Assembly (NCBI GenBank): GCA_002343825.1
Contig: DDSL01000087.1
Location: 1-36,505, forward strand
Reading direction: 5' to 3'
DNA: 36,505 bases
DNA from: Chthonomonas sp. UBA2391
Lineage (GTDB): Bacteria > Armatimonadota > Fimbriimonadia > Fimbriimonadales > Fimbriimonadaceae
Below are positions 23,964 through 32,229 of this stretch, piece by piece (the stretch's first letter is position 1; every line of letters starts with the position of its first letter). Both the position numbers and the translations under genes were made by a program. Below the pieces are notes generated by a model, which had not been told where the DNA came from, ran no database searches, and saw nothing but the letters and a program-made list of their open reading frames with translations.

Positions 23964-26072
23964 GTGGGTGTTGCCTCGATGTGGACTGTGCTGCTTCTTT
24001 CCTCCCTCCTCTTGATCCCCGGAGCGCTCCTCGCCGCGCCGGATCAAGTCGGCCCTCGGCTCTCTGCCCCGCTCGGCCAGAGAGCGACCCTTGGGGTCGC
24101 CGTGAACACCAGCCTGCTCGCAGATGCGCAGTACATGGGGTTTATTCGGCATCACTTCCGCTCGGTTACGGCCGAAAACGCCATGAAGCCCGCCGTGATC
24201 CACCCCTCCCCGGACCGCTTTGAGTTTGCCGAAGCCGATCGGTTTGTGGAAGATGCTCGCAAGCACGGTCTCGAAGTCATCGGGCATACCTTGGTGTGGC
24301 ATTCTCAAGGGGCAAACCATCTCTTTCAGAATGAAAAGGGTGAACCTTTAGCTCGCGAAGAAGCGCTGAAGCGCATGCGCAACTACATCCATAAGGTTGT
24401 TGGACGTTATAAGGGCAAGGTCAAGGGATGGGATGTTGTCAACGAGGCCATTTCGGATTCGGGAGGAATGCGGCAAACCCCTGCCCTTAAGGCGATCGGT
24501 GAAGACTACGTCATCAAGGCCTTTGAATACGCCGCCGAGGCCGATCCGGATGCGGAACTCTACTACAACGATTACAATATCGACTTAGACTATAAGCGAG
24601 AATCGGCACTCAAACTTGTGAAGGAGATCCGCGACGCGGGTGCAAGGATCGATGCGGTCGGAATCCAAGGCCACTATCTGCTTTCAACTTCGGTGGAGGA
24701 AGTTCGGCGCGGCATTGCTGCCTTTACAAAAGAAGGCTTTGAAATCGCCATTACCGAACTGGACGTGGACGTGCTTCCCCGATCTGGAAATGCAGGAGCC
24801 GACCTTTCTGCAGCCGAGCGAGAGGGTCTGAACCCCTTCGTCGAGGGACTTCCGAAGGCTCAACAAGAAGAGCTTGCCAAGAAGTATGTTGGGTTGTTCC
24901 GGGTCTTTATGGAAGAGCCTAAGGTGCGCCGAATCACCTTTTGGGGCGCTACGGATGGTCATTCGTGGCTCAATAACTTTCCGGTGAGAGGACGAACCAA
25001 TCATGCGATGCTCTTCGACCGAGAATATCGGCCCAAGCCCGCCTTCGAGGCGGTCTATGGATACCTCCAGTCGCTTCCTCCGCTGCGAAGAGATCCCCTC
25101 TGGACCTCAAGCGGAGAGTTGATTCCCGTTCCGGTCGATCCGGAGCGGCCAGTTGTCTCGATCAAGGATCCGTCTGTTGTCTTTCATGATGGAAAGTGGC
25201 ACGTTTTCGCTACAGTTGCCCGGCCCAAGGATGGTTGGCAAATGGTCTATCTCAACTTTAAGAACTGGGAAGAGGCGAAGGACGCAAAGCCGCGATTCAT
25301 GGATGCCGAGAATCCAAAGCTCACTGGCTATCACTGCGCTCCCCAGGTGTTCTGGTTTGAGCCCCATAAACTTTGGTATCTGATCTTCCAATCGCAACAA
25401 CCGCAATACAGCACGACGAAAGATCTTTCCGATCCCGCCTCTTGGTCCGAACCGAAGGATTTCTTCCCCGAGAAGCCAGCTTCCGCGCCTGAACTATGGA
25501 TCGATTATTGGGTGATCTGCGACGATACCCACGCCTATCTCTTCTTCACCGGAGACGATGGAAAGCTCTATCGAAGTCGAACAAAGTTGAGCGAGTTTCC
25601 GAACGGCATGGATGAGCCAGTGGTCATCCTCGAAGAGAAGGATCGGTTCTTCTTGTTCGAGGCGAGTTGCCACTATCGGCTCAAGGAAACTGGGCACTAC
25701 CTCACCATCATCGAGGCCATCGGTCCGGGGGGCATCCGCTACTATCGTGCATGGACTGCGCCCAAGCTTGACGCGGAGTGGACTCCGTTAGCCGATACCT
25801 GGGAGAAGCCGTTCATGGGTCCCAAGAATGTGGTGTTTGCTGAGGGCGAACCCTGGAGCGAAGACATCAGCCACGGCGAGTTCCTTCGGACCAATCCCGA
25901 CCAAAGAATGTTGCTAGATCCTATGGATCTGAGGTTTCTGTATCAGGGGCGCCCAAAGAGCTCAGATGGTGCCGAATATTTGCTGTTGCCCTATCGCTTA
26001 GGCTTGCTGACCCATTGGGGGGATAGCCGGGTGGGTTGGCTACGAAAATGTAAGCGCGCGATGGCGAAGTGA
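23964..26072 (+). CDS. Secreted GH10 endo-xylanase fused to a GH62-type arabinofuranosidase domain
   Basis: 702 residues with an N-terminal signal peptide (LLLSSLLLIPGALLAAP). The upstream GTG (23964) and the ATG at 23979 (MWTVLLLSS) are both possible starts. The GH10 domain (about 35-375) has HTLVWHSQ, WDVVNEA (acid/base Glu161) and ITELDVD (nucleophile Glu265). The second domain (about 395-690) begins with KDPSVVFHDGKWHVFAT (Asp402) and has GH62-like signatures (YHCAPQVFWF, MGPKNVVF). The pair would release xylo-oligosaccharides and arabinose from arabinoxylan outside the cell. The gene is host chromosome, just past the tRNA boundary. Confidence 0.9.
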   Translation: MGVASMWTVLLLSSLLLIPGALLAAPDQVGPRLSAPLGQRATLGVAVNTSLLADAQYMGFIRHHFRSVTAENAMKPAVIHPSPDRFEFAEADRFVEDARKHGLEVIGHTLVWHSQGANHLFQNEKGEPLAREEALKRMRNYIHKVVGRYKGKVKGWDVVNEAISDSGGMRQTPALKAIGEDYVIKAFEYAAEADPDAELYYNDYNIDLDYKRESALKLVKEIRDAGARIDAVGIQGHYLLSTSVEEVRRGIAAFTKEGFEIAITELDVDVLPRSGNAGADLSAAEREGLNPFVEGLPKAQQEELAKKYVGLFRVFMEEPKVRRITFWGATDGHSWLNNFPVRGRTNHAMLFDREYRPKPAFEAVYGYLQSLPPLRRDPLWTSSGELIPVPVDPERPVVSIKDPSVVFHDGKWHVFATVARPKDGWQMVYLNFKNWEEAKDAKPRFMDAENPKLTGYHCAPQVFWFEPHKLWYLIFQSQQPQYSTTKDLSDPASWSEPKDFFPEKPASAPELWIDYWVICDDTHAYLFFTGDDGKLYRSRTKLSEFPNGMDEPVVILEEKDRFFLFEASCHYRLKETGHYLTIIEAIGPGGIRYYRAWTAPKLDAEWTPLADTWEKPFMGPKNVVFAEGEPWSEDISHGEFLRTNPDQRMLLDPMDLRFLYQGRPKSSDGAEYLLLPYRLGLLTHWGDSRVGWLRKCKRAMAK

Positions 26073-26074
26073 AG

Positions 26075-26101
26075 TTGACCCGAGGGAGCCCCTCGGGTCA
26101 A
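26075..26101. terminator. Bidirectional hairpin between xylanase and metallothionein genes
   Basis: 11-bp perfect stem TTGACCCGAGG / CCTCGGGTCAA, loop GAGCC. It sits between convergent genes. No long T-run follows on either strand, so efficiency is uncertain. Confidence 0.6.
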
Positions 26102-26116
26102 TCGACAATCCCAAGG

Positions 26117-26260
26117 TTAGCAGCAGTCGCAGTTCGGGCAGTTGGGCGGGCAGGGGCAGTTGCCGTTGGCGCAGCAAGGGCACTTGCATTCGCCGTCTTG
26201 GCAGGGGGGACAGGCGCACTTTCCGTTTGCGCAACACGGACAGGTTGTTTCGTTGGTCAT
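26117..26260 (-). CDS. Metallothionein-like small cysteine-rich protein
   Basis: 47 residues with 16 cysteines and no histidine. It contains a near-tandem unit: CPCCANGKCACPPC and, after QDGECK, CPCCANGNCPCPPNC, ending in CPNCDCC. Clusters of CxC and CC are the hallmark of metallothioneins, which bind zinc, cadmium or copper. The start ATG overlaps the stop of the ArsR/SmtB-type repressor gene by 4 bp (ATGA), so the two are translationally coupled. It is too short for default gene callers and easily missed. The metal is not known. Confidence 0.85.
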   Translation of the reverse strand: MTNETTCPCCANGKCACPPCQDGECKCPCCANGNCPCPPNCPNCDCC

Positions 26261-26646
26261 TTCTTTCGGTCCTCACTTCGGTCGAGTTGCCCAGGGCCGA
26301 GCTGACAAACGCCGTGCACTCGCAGAGCAAGCCGCTCGGCGGTTCGGGTTCGGTCTCGGGCAATCCGGCGATCGGTCTCGAGCGACGCCTGGTTCAGGTG
26401 CATGATCGCCTCGACCAAGGGGCGAGCCTCCTCGGTCAGGGCATAGCTCACCATCTTGTGGCGTCGGGTCGTCTCGACGATTCCCGCTTGGCGAATCGTC
26501 TGCAGATGAGAGCTCAGCGTGCTCTGCCCCATCTCCAACGCGTCCACGAGTTCGCAGACACACAGGTCGGACTGCAGCAGGGCATAGAGGATCCGAACCC
26601 GGGTGGGGTCGGCCAAAGCCTTACCGATGAGCACAACGTCGTTCAT
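26257..26646 (-). CDS. ArsR/SmtB-family metal-responsive repressor
   Basis: 129 residues. A winged helix (ALADPTRVRILYALLQ; recognition helix MGQSTLSSHLQTIRQAG, about 39-55) with LCVCEL at 28-33, the alpha-3 cysteine site known from ArsR/CadC-type sensors (Cys29, Cys31). A third cysteine (Cys114, in HGVCQL) lies near the C-terminus. It likely represses its own operon with the metallothionein gene and releases DNA on metal binding. An inverted repeat lies directly before the start. The C-terminal tail is longer than in typical SmtB. Confidence 0.9.
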   Translation of the reverse strand: MNDVVLIGKALADPTRVRILYALLQSDLCVCELVDALEMGQSTLSSHLQTIRQAGIVETTRRHKMVSYALTEEARPLVEAIMHLNQASLETDRRIARDRTRTAERLALRVHGVCQLGPGQLDRSEDRKK

Positions 26647-26647
26647 C

Positions 26648-26671
26648 TCATATCATGATACCACGATATGA
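26648..26671. promoter_or_regulatory. Probable operator of the ArsR-type repressor
   Basis: TCATATC (26648-26654) and GATATGA (26665-26671) form a perfect 7-bp inverted repeat with a 10-bp gap, 1 bp before the repressor start codon. ArsR/SmtB operators are inverted repeats of similar size overlapping the promoter. Assigned from position and symmetry. Confidence 0.6.
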
Positions 26672-26705
26672 CGAATTATGAAGAGCATTTTCCGAAATTG
26701 ACGGG

Positions 26706-27578
26706 CTATTCCGGTAATCCAGCCAACTTCGGAAACAGGGAGACCGAGTTGGATGTCAGCTGTTCTTCTGCATTTCCTCCCCAAACCTCGCCGACCTTGG
26801 CCCCGATCAGCGGGATATGCCGCGGGTGGTTGCGCTCTCCTCGGAACGGATGCGGAGTGAGATAAGGAGCATCGGTCTCGATCACCACTCGGTCACGGGG
26901 GAGCCCGGATAGAACCTCGCGAAGGCCGTCCGCTCTTTTGTAGGTCACGGGGCCATCGACGCCGAAGTAGGCCCCCAACCCACTCGCCCGGCGAGCGTCG
27001 TCAGCCGTTCCGGCAAAGCAGTGTAAGACGAAGGGTGGTACCGTCGTCGCGCCCCCCGGCCCGGAGGCCACTCCCCAGGGTGGGACCCCGCCCGCTTCGC
27101 GGTCGCCCACCCTGCCGCCCCCGGTCGGCGCGACGGCACCCAGCCACCGCGCTTCCAATCGGTCCAGTAGGGCGGGGTAGGCCTCTCTGCAGTGGAATAC
27201 TACCGGCAAGCCGAGCCCCTCGGCAATCTCCAGCTGAGCAAACAGGGCCACGTCTTGCTCTTCGGGAGTGGAGTAGTCCCAGTAGTAGTCCAGACCGATC
27301 TCACCCCAGCCGACGACCTTTGGGTGGGCGGCTAGGCCGACCAGATCCTGAACGAGGCCGGGGGAATACTTTCCCGCGTGGGTCGGATGCAGACCCACCG
27401 TCGCAAAGATTGCAGGGAACCGGTCGGCAAGGTCGACCGCCATCCGGCTCGTCTCCAGATCGATCCCGATCACGATCAGCCGCTCCACACCCGCCGCCGC
27501 TGCCTCGTCGATTGCGCGAGCAGGATCAGGAAAGGCTTCGGAATCATAGAGGTGGCAGTGGGTGTCGATCCAGGGCAT
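26706..27578 (-). CDS. tatD: TatD-family metal-dependent DNase
   Basis: 290 residues from the ATG at 27578 (MPWIDTHCHLYD); upstream codons to 27686 do not match the family. Metal ligands and motifs in order: DTHCH, GEIGLDYYWD, VFHCREA, FVLHCFAGT and IETDAPYL. TatD enzymes are 3'-5' exonucleases acting on DNA or D-aminoacyl ends. Between VFHCREA and FVLHCF an extra GC-rich segment of about 30 residues (VAPTGGGRVGDREAGG, then VPPWGVASGPGGATT) interrupts the family pattern. It corresponds to the palindromic insert at 27041-27136. Divergent from serS with a 49-bp gap. Confidence 0.92.
   Translation of the reverse strand: MPWIDTHCHLYDSEAFPDPARAIDEAAAAGVERLIVIGIDLETSRMAVDLADRFPAIFATVGLHPTHAGKYSPGLVQDLVGLAAHPKVVGWGEIGLDYYWDYSTPEEQDVALFAQLEIAEGLGLPVVFHCREAYPALLDRLEARWLGAVAPTGGGRVGDREAGGVPPWGVASGPGGATTVPPFVLHCFAGTADDARRASGLGAYFGVDGPVTYKRADGLREVLSGLPRDRVVIETDAPYLTPHPFRGERNHPRHIPLIGAKVGEVWGGNAEEQLTSNSVSLFPKLAGLPE
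27041..27136. repeat. Palindromic GC-rich element inserted in frame in tatD
   Basis: Outer inverted repeat CGTCGCGCC (27045-27053) / GGCGCGACG (27127-27135); inner inverted repeat CAGGGTGGG (27076-27084) / CCCACCCTG (27106-27114). The segment adds about 30 residues between two TatD motifs that are normally close, without breaking the frame. It resembles the in-frame palindromic elements known from Rickettsia in behaviour, not in sequence. Confidence 0.55.
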
Positions 27579-27627
27579 CGCTTCCCCATTCTGGTCAATC
27601 GCGTGCCCCTCGGGTACAACCCAAGCG

Positions 27628-28905
27628 ATGCTCGACCGCCAACTCCTCCGCGAAAATCCCGACTTTGTTCGGGCCGGAATCGCCAAAAAGAAGATTCAAG
27701 CCCCCCTCGATGAATGGCTCACCACCGACCAACAGTGGCGCTCGCTCAACACCGAGATGGAATCGCAAAAGGCCGAGCTCAACCGTATCAGCAAGAGCAT
27801 CGGGGCGCTGATGGGCCAGGGCAAAAAGGACGAAGCCGAGGCCGCCAAAGCCGAGACCAAAGCCATCAAAGACAGGCTAGAAGCGATCGAGCCCCAGGTC
27901 AAGGACCTCGAGGCGGTGATGGCCGAGATGGAGTTCTCCCTCCCGAATCTCCCCCACGATTCCGTCCCCGAGGGCGTGACCGAGGAAGACAACCAGATCG
28001 TCCGCATCTGGGGCGAACCCGATGGCCCGCCCGAGGCCGTGCCGCACTGGGACGTGGCCGATGCCTGTGGACTTTTCGATCTCGCTCGCGGGAGCAAAAT
28101 CGCTGGTAGCGGCTTTGTGGTCTACACCGGATGGGGCGCCCGGCTCCAGCGAGCCCTCATCAACTTCATGATCGAGCACCAGGTCGGACGAGGATATCAG
28201 GAGATTTATCCACCTTACCTGGTCAATTCCGCTTCGCTGTATGGGACCGGTCAGCTCCCCAAGTTTGGCGAAGATCTCTACAAGGCTAACGATGAAGACC
28301 TTTATCTGATCCCGACTGCCGAGGTTCCCGTCACCAATCTCTATCGCGATGAGATCCTAGATGCCAATCAGCTCACCATGAGCATGGCGGCTTGGAGCGG
28401 GTGTTTTCGCCGGGAAGCCGGGGCTGCGGGGAAGGATACGCGGGGTATCCAGCGAGTCCATCAATTCGACAAGGTCGAACTAGTGAAGTACACCAAACCG
28501 GAGGATAGCTACGATGAACTGGAGAAGCTCACCGGTGACGCCGAGAGCCTGCTGCAATCTCTGGGGCTCCACTATCGGGTGTCGCTGCTGTGTGGGCCCG
28601 AGATGAGCTTTAGCAACTCCAAGTGCTACGACCTAGAGATCTGGTCGCCTGGGATGCAGAAATACCTCGAGGTCAGTAGCTGTTCCAATTTTGAGGCTTT
28701 CCAGGCAAGGCGGGCCAATATCCGATTCCGTCGCGAGCAGGGGGCCAAGCCCGAGTTCGTGCATATCCTCAATGGGTCCGGAGTCGCCACGCCCCGGTTG
28801 TTCGCGGTCCTCATCGAAACCGGTTGGGTTCCTGGCCAGGGCATCCGAATCCCCGAGGCCCTGCGACCCTACGTCGGCACCGACCTCATCCCCGTGCTAG
28901 CCTGA
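27628..28905 (+). CDS. serS: Seryl-tRNA synthetase
   Basis: 425 residues from the ATG at 27628 (MLDRQLLRENPDFV), the usual SerRS start. The N-terminal long coiled-coil arm (about 25-105) binds the tRNA variable arm. The class II core has FRREAGAAGKDTRGIQRVHQF (motif 2, shown to the first 20 residues: FRREAGAAGKDTRGIQRVHQ) and LNGSGVATPRLFAVLIE (motif 3). It charges tRNA-Ser and, in organisms with Sec, also tRNA-Sec, which lies 3.3 kb away. The 3' end overlaps lpxB by 20 bp, tail to tail. Confidence 0.95.
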   Translation: MLDRQLLRENPDFVRAGIAKKKIQAPLDEWLTTDQQWRSLNTEMESQKAELNRISKSIGALMGQGKKDEAEAAKAETKAIKDRLEAIEPQVKDLEAVMAEMEFSLPNLPHDSVPEGVTEEDNQIVRIWGEPDGPPEAVPHWDVADACGLFDLARGSKIAGSGFVVYTGWGARLQRALINFMIEHQVGRGYQEIYPPYLVNSASLYGTGQLPKFGEDLYKANDEDLYLIPTAEVPVTNLYRDEILDANQLTMSMAAWSGCFRREAGAAGKDTRGIQRVHQFDKVELVKYTKPEDSYDELEKLTGDAESLLQSLGLHYRVSLLCGPEMSFSNSKCYDLEIWSPGMQKYLEVSSCSNFEAFQARRANIRFRREQGAKPEFVHILNGSGVATPRLFAVLIETGWVPGQGIRIPEALRPYVGTDLIPVLA

Positions 28906-29977
28906 CCAAATCTTCGACCGTCCGGCTGATGCCGCCAGAGGGTCCCAAGAGCTCGACCAACTCGCGGAATCCGTCGAGTTGGAGGGCTCTGTCGGGCGTT
29001 TCGTCGAGGATCCTTCGGGTCTCGATTCCAACCCGCTCGGGGGTCGCATCCCACTGGATCAGCTCGGGCAACAGCGGACGATCGAGCAGAATATTGGGCA
29101 GAGAAATGTACTGAAACTTGGGTTTTCTCAGGCGGTACTCGAACTCCATCCACTTCGATCCGCGGTACATCACCACGCACGGGCACCCGCAGATCGCCGC
29201 CTCCAAGGTGGCGGTGCCGCTGCAGATGATACCGGCCTGTGCCCCCTGCAGCACTTCGGCCGTGCGGTCGGTGATGAATTCTGCCGCCCGGTCGGAGTGC
29301 CTCTCCCACAAGCCCTTGAGCCAATCCACCGGAAGCGATGGCGCCACCGCAAACCGGACCGGGAGATCGCGTCCCATCGCCTCAAGTGTTTCGGCAATTA
29401 CTGGAACGTTATGCGTAGCTTCGTGAGTTCGGCTGCCTGGCAAAACAGCCAACCATTCTCGATTATGAGAATGGTTGACCTCGATCATTTCGACCAGCGG
29501 GTGACCGTACCATCTCGCATCGGCTCCGCCCGTCCGCAAGATCTCGGCGGACCAAGAGAATTGAGTCACGATGAGGTCGGTGATGCCAGGCAGGTCGGCT
29601 CCTTGCTTGTCCCGTCGCCAGCTCCCCGGAGGGGCAAAATAGAGCACCTTCCAACCGAGAGACTTGGCGAAAGCGGCCAACTTGACGTTGAGATATCCAA
29701 AGTCGATGGGGACAAAGACTCCCGGAGGGCCCTGCCGAAGTGCGGCGCGGATCCGCTTGGCGTCTCGCAGGACTCTTGGCGCAATGCGGAGGGATTCCAA
29801 GATCCCGATCGCGGCCCAACGCGAAGAGTCGACCAGCGGCCTCACACCGGCCTGGGCACATCGACGGCCTCCAACGGCTTGAATCTCGGCCCGGGGTTGG
29901 ACCACCTTCAAGCCCCGAATGAGGGCGGCCGCATAAGCGTCGCCGGAGGCTTCCCCGGCGCAAAAGAGGAACCTCAT
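28886..29977 (-). CDS. lpxB: Lipid-A-disaccharide synthase
   Basis: 363 residues. The start FLFCAGEASGDAYAAALI is the conserved LpxB N-terminus, and SGTATLEAAICGCPCVVMYRG (key part SGTATLEAAICGCP) is the nucleotide-sugar binding segment. It joins UDP-diacylglucosamine and lipid X in lipid A synthesis. The start overlaps the lpxA stop (ATGA), so translation is coupled. Its presence implies an LPS outer membrane. Confidence 0.94.
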   Translation of the reverse strand: MRFLFCAGEASGDAYAAALIRGLKVVQPRAEIQAVGGRRCAQAGVRPLVDSSRWAAIGILESLRIAPRVLRDAKRIRAALRQGPPGVFVPIDFGYLNVKLAAFAKSLGWKVLYFAPPGSWRRDKQGADLPGITDLIVTQFSWSAEILRTGGADARWYGHPLVEMIEVNHSHNREWLAVLPGSRTHEATHNVPVIAETLEAMGRDLPVRFAVAPSLPVDWLKGLWERHSDRAAEFITDRTAEVLQGAQAGIICSGTATLEAAICGCPCVVMYRGSKWMEFEYRLRKPKFQYISLPNILLDRPLLPELIQWDATPERVGIETRRILDETPDRALQLDGFRELVELLGPSGGISRTVEDLVRLARG

Positions 29978-30762
29978 GGCTGGTCGCCGCGACCGTTCTT
30001 GCCCTTATAGAGCCGTTCCAAAAAGAGGATCATCTCCTCCACCTCGGGGGTCGGGCGAACCTCTCGCCGGACGATCTCGATGGCGTGTCGAAGGCTGAGC
30101 TGAGATTTGAAAAGGAGCTTGCAAGCCTTGTGCAGAGCTGAACGCGCTTCCAAGGTGACCCCGATTCTCCTCAGTCCAACGGCGTTGATATCGTGCACTT
30201 TTTGCTCCATTCCTTCTACTAGAGTGTAAGGAGGAACATCTCGAACGATGCGGCTCATGCCCCCGACCATCGCGACCTTGCCGATCCGGACGAACTGGTG
30301 GACACCGGTCATCCCGCCAATCGTGACCAAGTTTTCGATCGTAACGTGGCCACTACAACCGACGTTGTTGGCGATCGTGACGTCGTCCCAGAGGGTGCAG
30401 TTGTGCCCGATGTGGACGAATGCCATCAGGTAGCAACGGTTGCCGATGACAGTCGTGCTTCCCTCGCCAGTAGCCCGGTGGACGGTGACGTACTCGCGGA
30501 AGACATTTTCGTCCCCAACACGTAGGTAAGTCGGTTCGCCCTTATACTTTCGGTCCTGCGGGGCGCCGCCGATGACGGCCCCAGGGGCGACCACGTTGTT
30601 CTTTCCCATGGTCGTGCCTCGCAAGACGCTTGCATGGGATTCGAGCTTGGTCCCCGCTCCGATCACGACCCCCGACTCGACGAGGCAGAAGGGGCCGATC
30701 TGAACATCGTCACCGAGTTCGGCCCCGGGTTCCACAACGGCGGAGGGGTGGACCTGGGTCAA
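29974..30762 (-). CDS. lpxA: UDP-N-acetylglucosamine acyltransferase
   Basis: 262 residues when started at the TTG at 30762, 1 bp after the fabZ stop; this equals the usual LpxA length and begins TQVHPSAVVEPG, the family start. The longer frame to 30816 would overlap fabZ by about 50 bp and was rejected. Left-handed beta-helix hexapeptides fill residues about 1-190 (VHPSAVVEPGAELGDDVQIG), with catalytic His in FVHIGHNC and the helical tail LFLERLYKG. First step of lipid A synthesis. No strong ribosome-binding site at normal spacing; coupling to fabZ is likely. Confidence 0.93.
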   Translation of the reverse strand: MTQVHPSAVVEPGAELGDDVQIGPFCLVESGVVIGAGTKLESHASVLRGTTMGKNNVVAPGAVIGGAPQDRKYKGEPTYLRVGDENVFREYVTVHRATGEGSTTVIGNRCYLMAFVHIGHNCTLWDDVTIANNVGCSGHVTIENLVTIGGMTGVHQFVRIGKVAMVGGMSRIVRDVPPYTLVEGMEQKVHDINAVGLRRIGVTLEARSALHKACKLLFKSQLSLRHAIEIVRREVRPTPEVEEMILFLERLYKGKNGRGDQP

Positions 30763-30763
30763 C

Positions 30764-31198
30764 TTACTTGTTGGCTCCTCGACTGAGTTTGAAGGTGAGT
30801 TCCATGCTTGCGGCAAGTTCTCCGTCGACCGTGGCGACGCCCTTGATCCGGCCGATACCGTTGCGGAACCAGAGCATCTCGATCTCGGTCTTCAGCTGGT
30901 CGCCGGGAACGACCGGGCGCTTGAACTTGACGTCGTCGATCGCGCCGATGATGGGTGTCAGGCCCTGATATTGGGGGTCGCTGAGCAGGATGACGGCCCC
31001 GGCCTGGGCCATCGCCTCGATGATCAGCACTCCGGGCATGATCGGAAAGCCGGGGTAGTGACCTTGGAAGAAGGCCTCGTTGAAGGTGACATTTTTGAGG
31101 CCCGTGACGCGCTCGCCAGGGATGACCTCGAGGATTCGGTCGACCAGCAGCATCGGGTAGCGATGCGGCAGGTACTCCATGATTTCGTTGATGTTCAT
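30764..31198 (-). CDS. fabZ: 3-hydroxyacyl-ACP dehydratase FabZ
   Basis: 144 residues from the ATG at 31198 (MNINEIMEYLPHRYPML); the longer frame upstream reads through a hairpin and is not coding. Hot-dog fold with the active site HRYPMLLVDR and GHYPGFPIMPGVLIIEAM (His and Glu). It supplies unsaturated acyl-ACP for fatty acids and lies next to lpxA, as is common in LPS bacteria. lpxD and lpxC are not in the window. Confidence 0.94.
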   Translation of the reverse strand: MNINEIMEYLPHRYPMLLVDRILEVIPGERVTGLKNVTFNEAFFQGHYPGFPIMPGVLIIEAMAQAGAVILLSDPQYQGLTPIIGAIDDVKFKRPVVPGDQLKTEIEMLWFRNGIGRIKGVATVDGELAASMELTFKLSRGANK

Positions 31199-31256
31199 GC
31201 GCTTGGGTTCGCGGAGAGTCTTCCCCGGATAGTACCCCTGGGGGCCAAATGCTCCT

Positions 31257-31322
31257 TTGGCACCCCGGCCCAAGGCCTGGCCCTGGCTTCGGCTCCGCCT
31301 CAGCCCTGCCCCGGGGTGCCAA
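31257..31322. repeat. Long inverted repeat between fabZ and the PhyH-like gene
   Basis: TTGGCACCCCGG (31257-31268) and CCGGGGTGCCAA (31311-31322) are perfect 12-bp arms with a 42-base GC-rich interior. It may be a terminator after the PhyH-like gene or a chromosomal repeat element. The remaining bases of 31199-31328 show no gene. Confidence 0.6.
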
Positions 31323-31328
31323 TCAGGA

Positions 31329-32153
31329 TCAGTGCGCTTCCAGCGGTCCGTCGACCAAGAGCGGACGCTCGACAAACGCCCCCGACTCCACGAAGTCGCC
31401 GCATGTGCGCGCGCCCTCCACCGAATGGAACCGCACGGTCGAGCCGTCGAACGCCAGCCCCTCGCTGTACCATCGCACCACCGACGTCGTGGAACGGGGA
31501 ACGTAGTGCCCGATCAGCGCTCTTCGCCACCGGTCCACCGTCGTGTTAGGCCCCGAACCGTGCACCAGCGAGCCGTTGAAAAACAGCACGTCCCCCGGTC
31601 GGAGGTAGGGGACCGTCGCCTCGTGCCCCGGTGGGATCGGCACTTCAATCGTGGTAAAGCTTCGGTCGGTGTCGGCCGCGACGGGGCAGATCAGGGGCGC
31701 ATTCTGGGTCCCACTGACCAGCATCATGCCGCCATTGGCCTCGTCGCAATCATCGAGGGCCATCCAGGCCGCGACGCAGGTCGCGGGGCGAACGTCCAAA
31801 TAGAACTGATCTTGGTGCAGCGCCTGACCCCGGGCTCCGGGCGGCTTAAAGTAGACCATGGTCTGCACTCCCACCGGCTCATCGCCCATCAGCTCGGCCA
31901 AGATCTCGCCGATCCGCGGGTCGAGAAGGTAGTCGCGGGAGACCGAGTCCCACTTGTGCGGGTGCACGATCCGCGGATACCGGCGCAGAGGGTCCGGATG
32001 GTGGGGGTCCATCTCGGCATCATCGCCCTGACAGGGGCCGGATTCGCGAGCGGCCATGAGGTGATCGCGGATCGCCAAGGCTTCTTCGGGCGGAAAAAGC
32101 CCCCGGGCCACGGCCCAGCCTTGGTCGCAAAATTCGGAGCGGATCGCGGTCAT
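31329..32153 (-). CDS. Phytanoyl-CoA dioxygenase-family (PhyH-like) Fe(II)/2-oxoglutarate oxygenase
   Basis: 274 residues from the ATG at 32153 (MTAIRSEFCDQGWAV). Iron ligands: HQDQFYLDVR (H-x-D) and the distal His in SLVHGSGPNTTVDRWRRA, where a following Arg would bind 2-oxoglutarate. The substrate cannot be read from sequence. A purine stretch lies directly against the ATG rather than at normal spacing, so a leaderless or altered start is possible. Separated from fabZ by the inverted repeat, so probably not part of the lipid A operon. Confidence 0.8.
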   Translation of the reverse strand: MTAIRSEFCDQGWAVARGLFPPEEALAIRDHLMAARESGPCQGDDAEMDPHHPDPLRRYPRIVHPHKWDSVSRDYLLDPRIGEILAELMGDEPVGVQTMVYFKPPGARGQALHQDQFYLDVRPATCVAAWMALDDCDEANGGMMLVSGTQNAPLICPVAADTDRSFTTIEVPIPPGHEATVPYLRPGDVLFFNGSLVHGSGPNTTVDRWRRALIGHYVPRSTTSVVRWYSEGLAFDGSTVRFHSVEGARTCGDFVESGAFVERPLLVDGPLEAH

Positions 32154-32229
32154 CCCCTTACATATACAGCAGTTTGGGCCCCGCGCCAAGGGTCGCGGAT
32201 TGGTTATGCTGAAACTCCCTGCAAAAAAT

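Noticed and set aside
28979..30010. Plus-strand frame of 343 codons opposite lpxB
   Set aside because: lpxB is unmistakable on the minus strand and the reverse frame is composition-driven.
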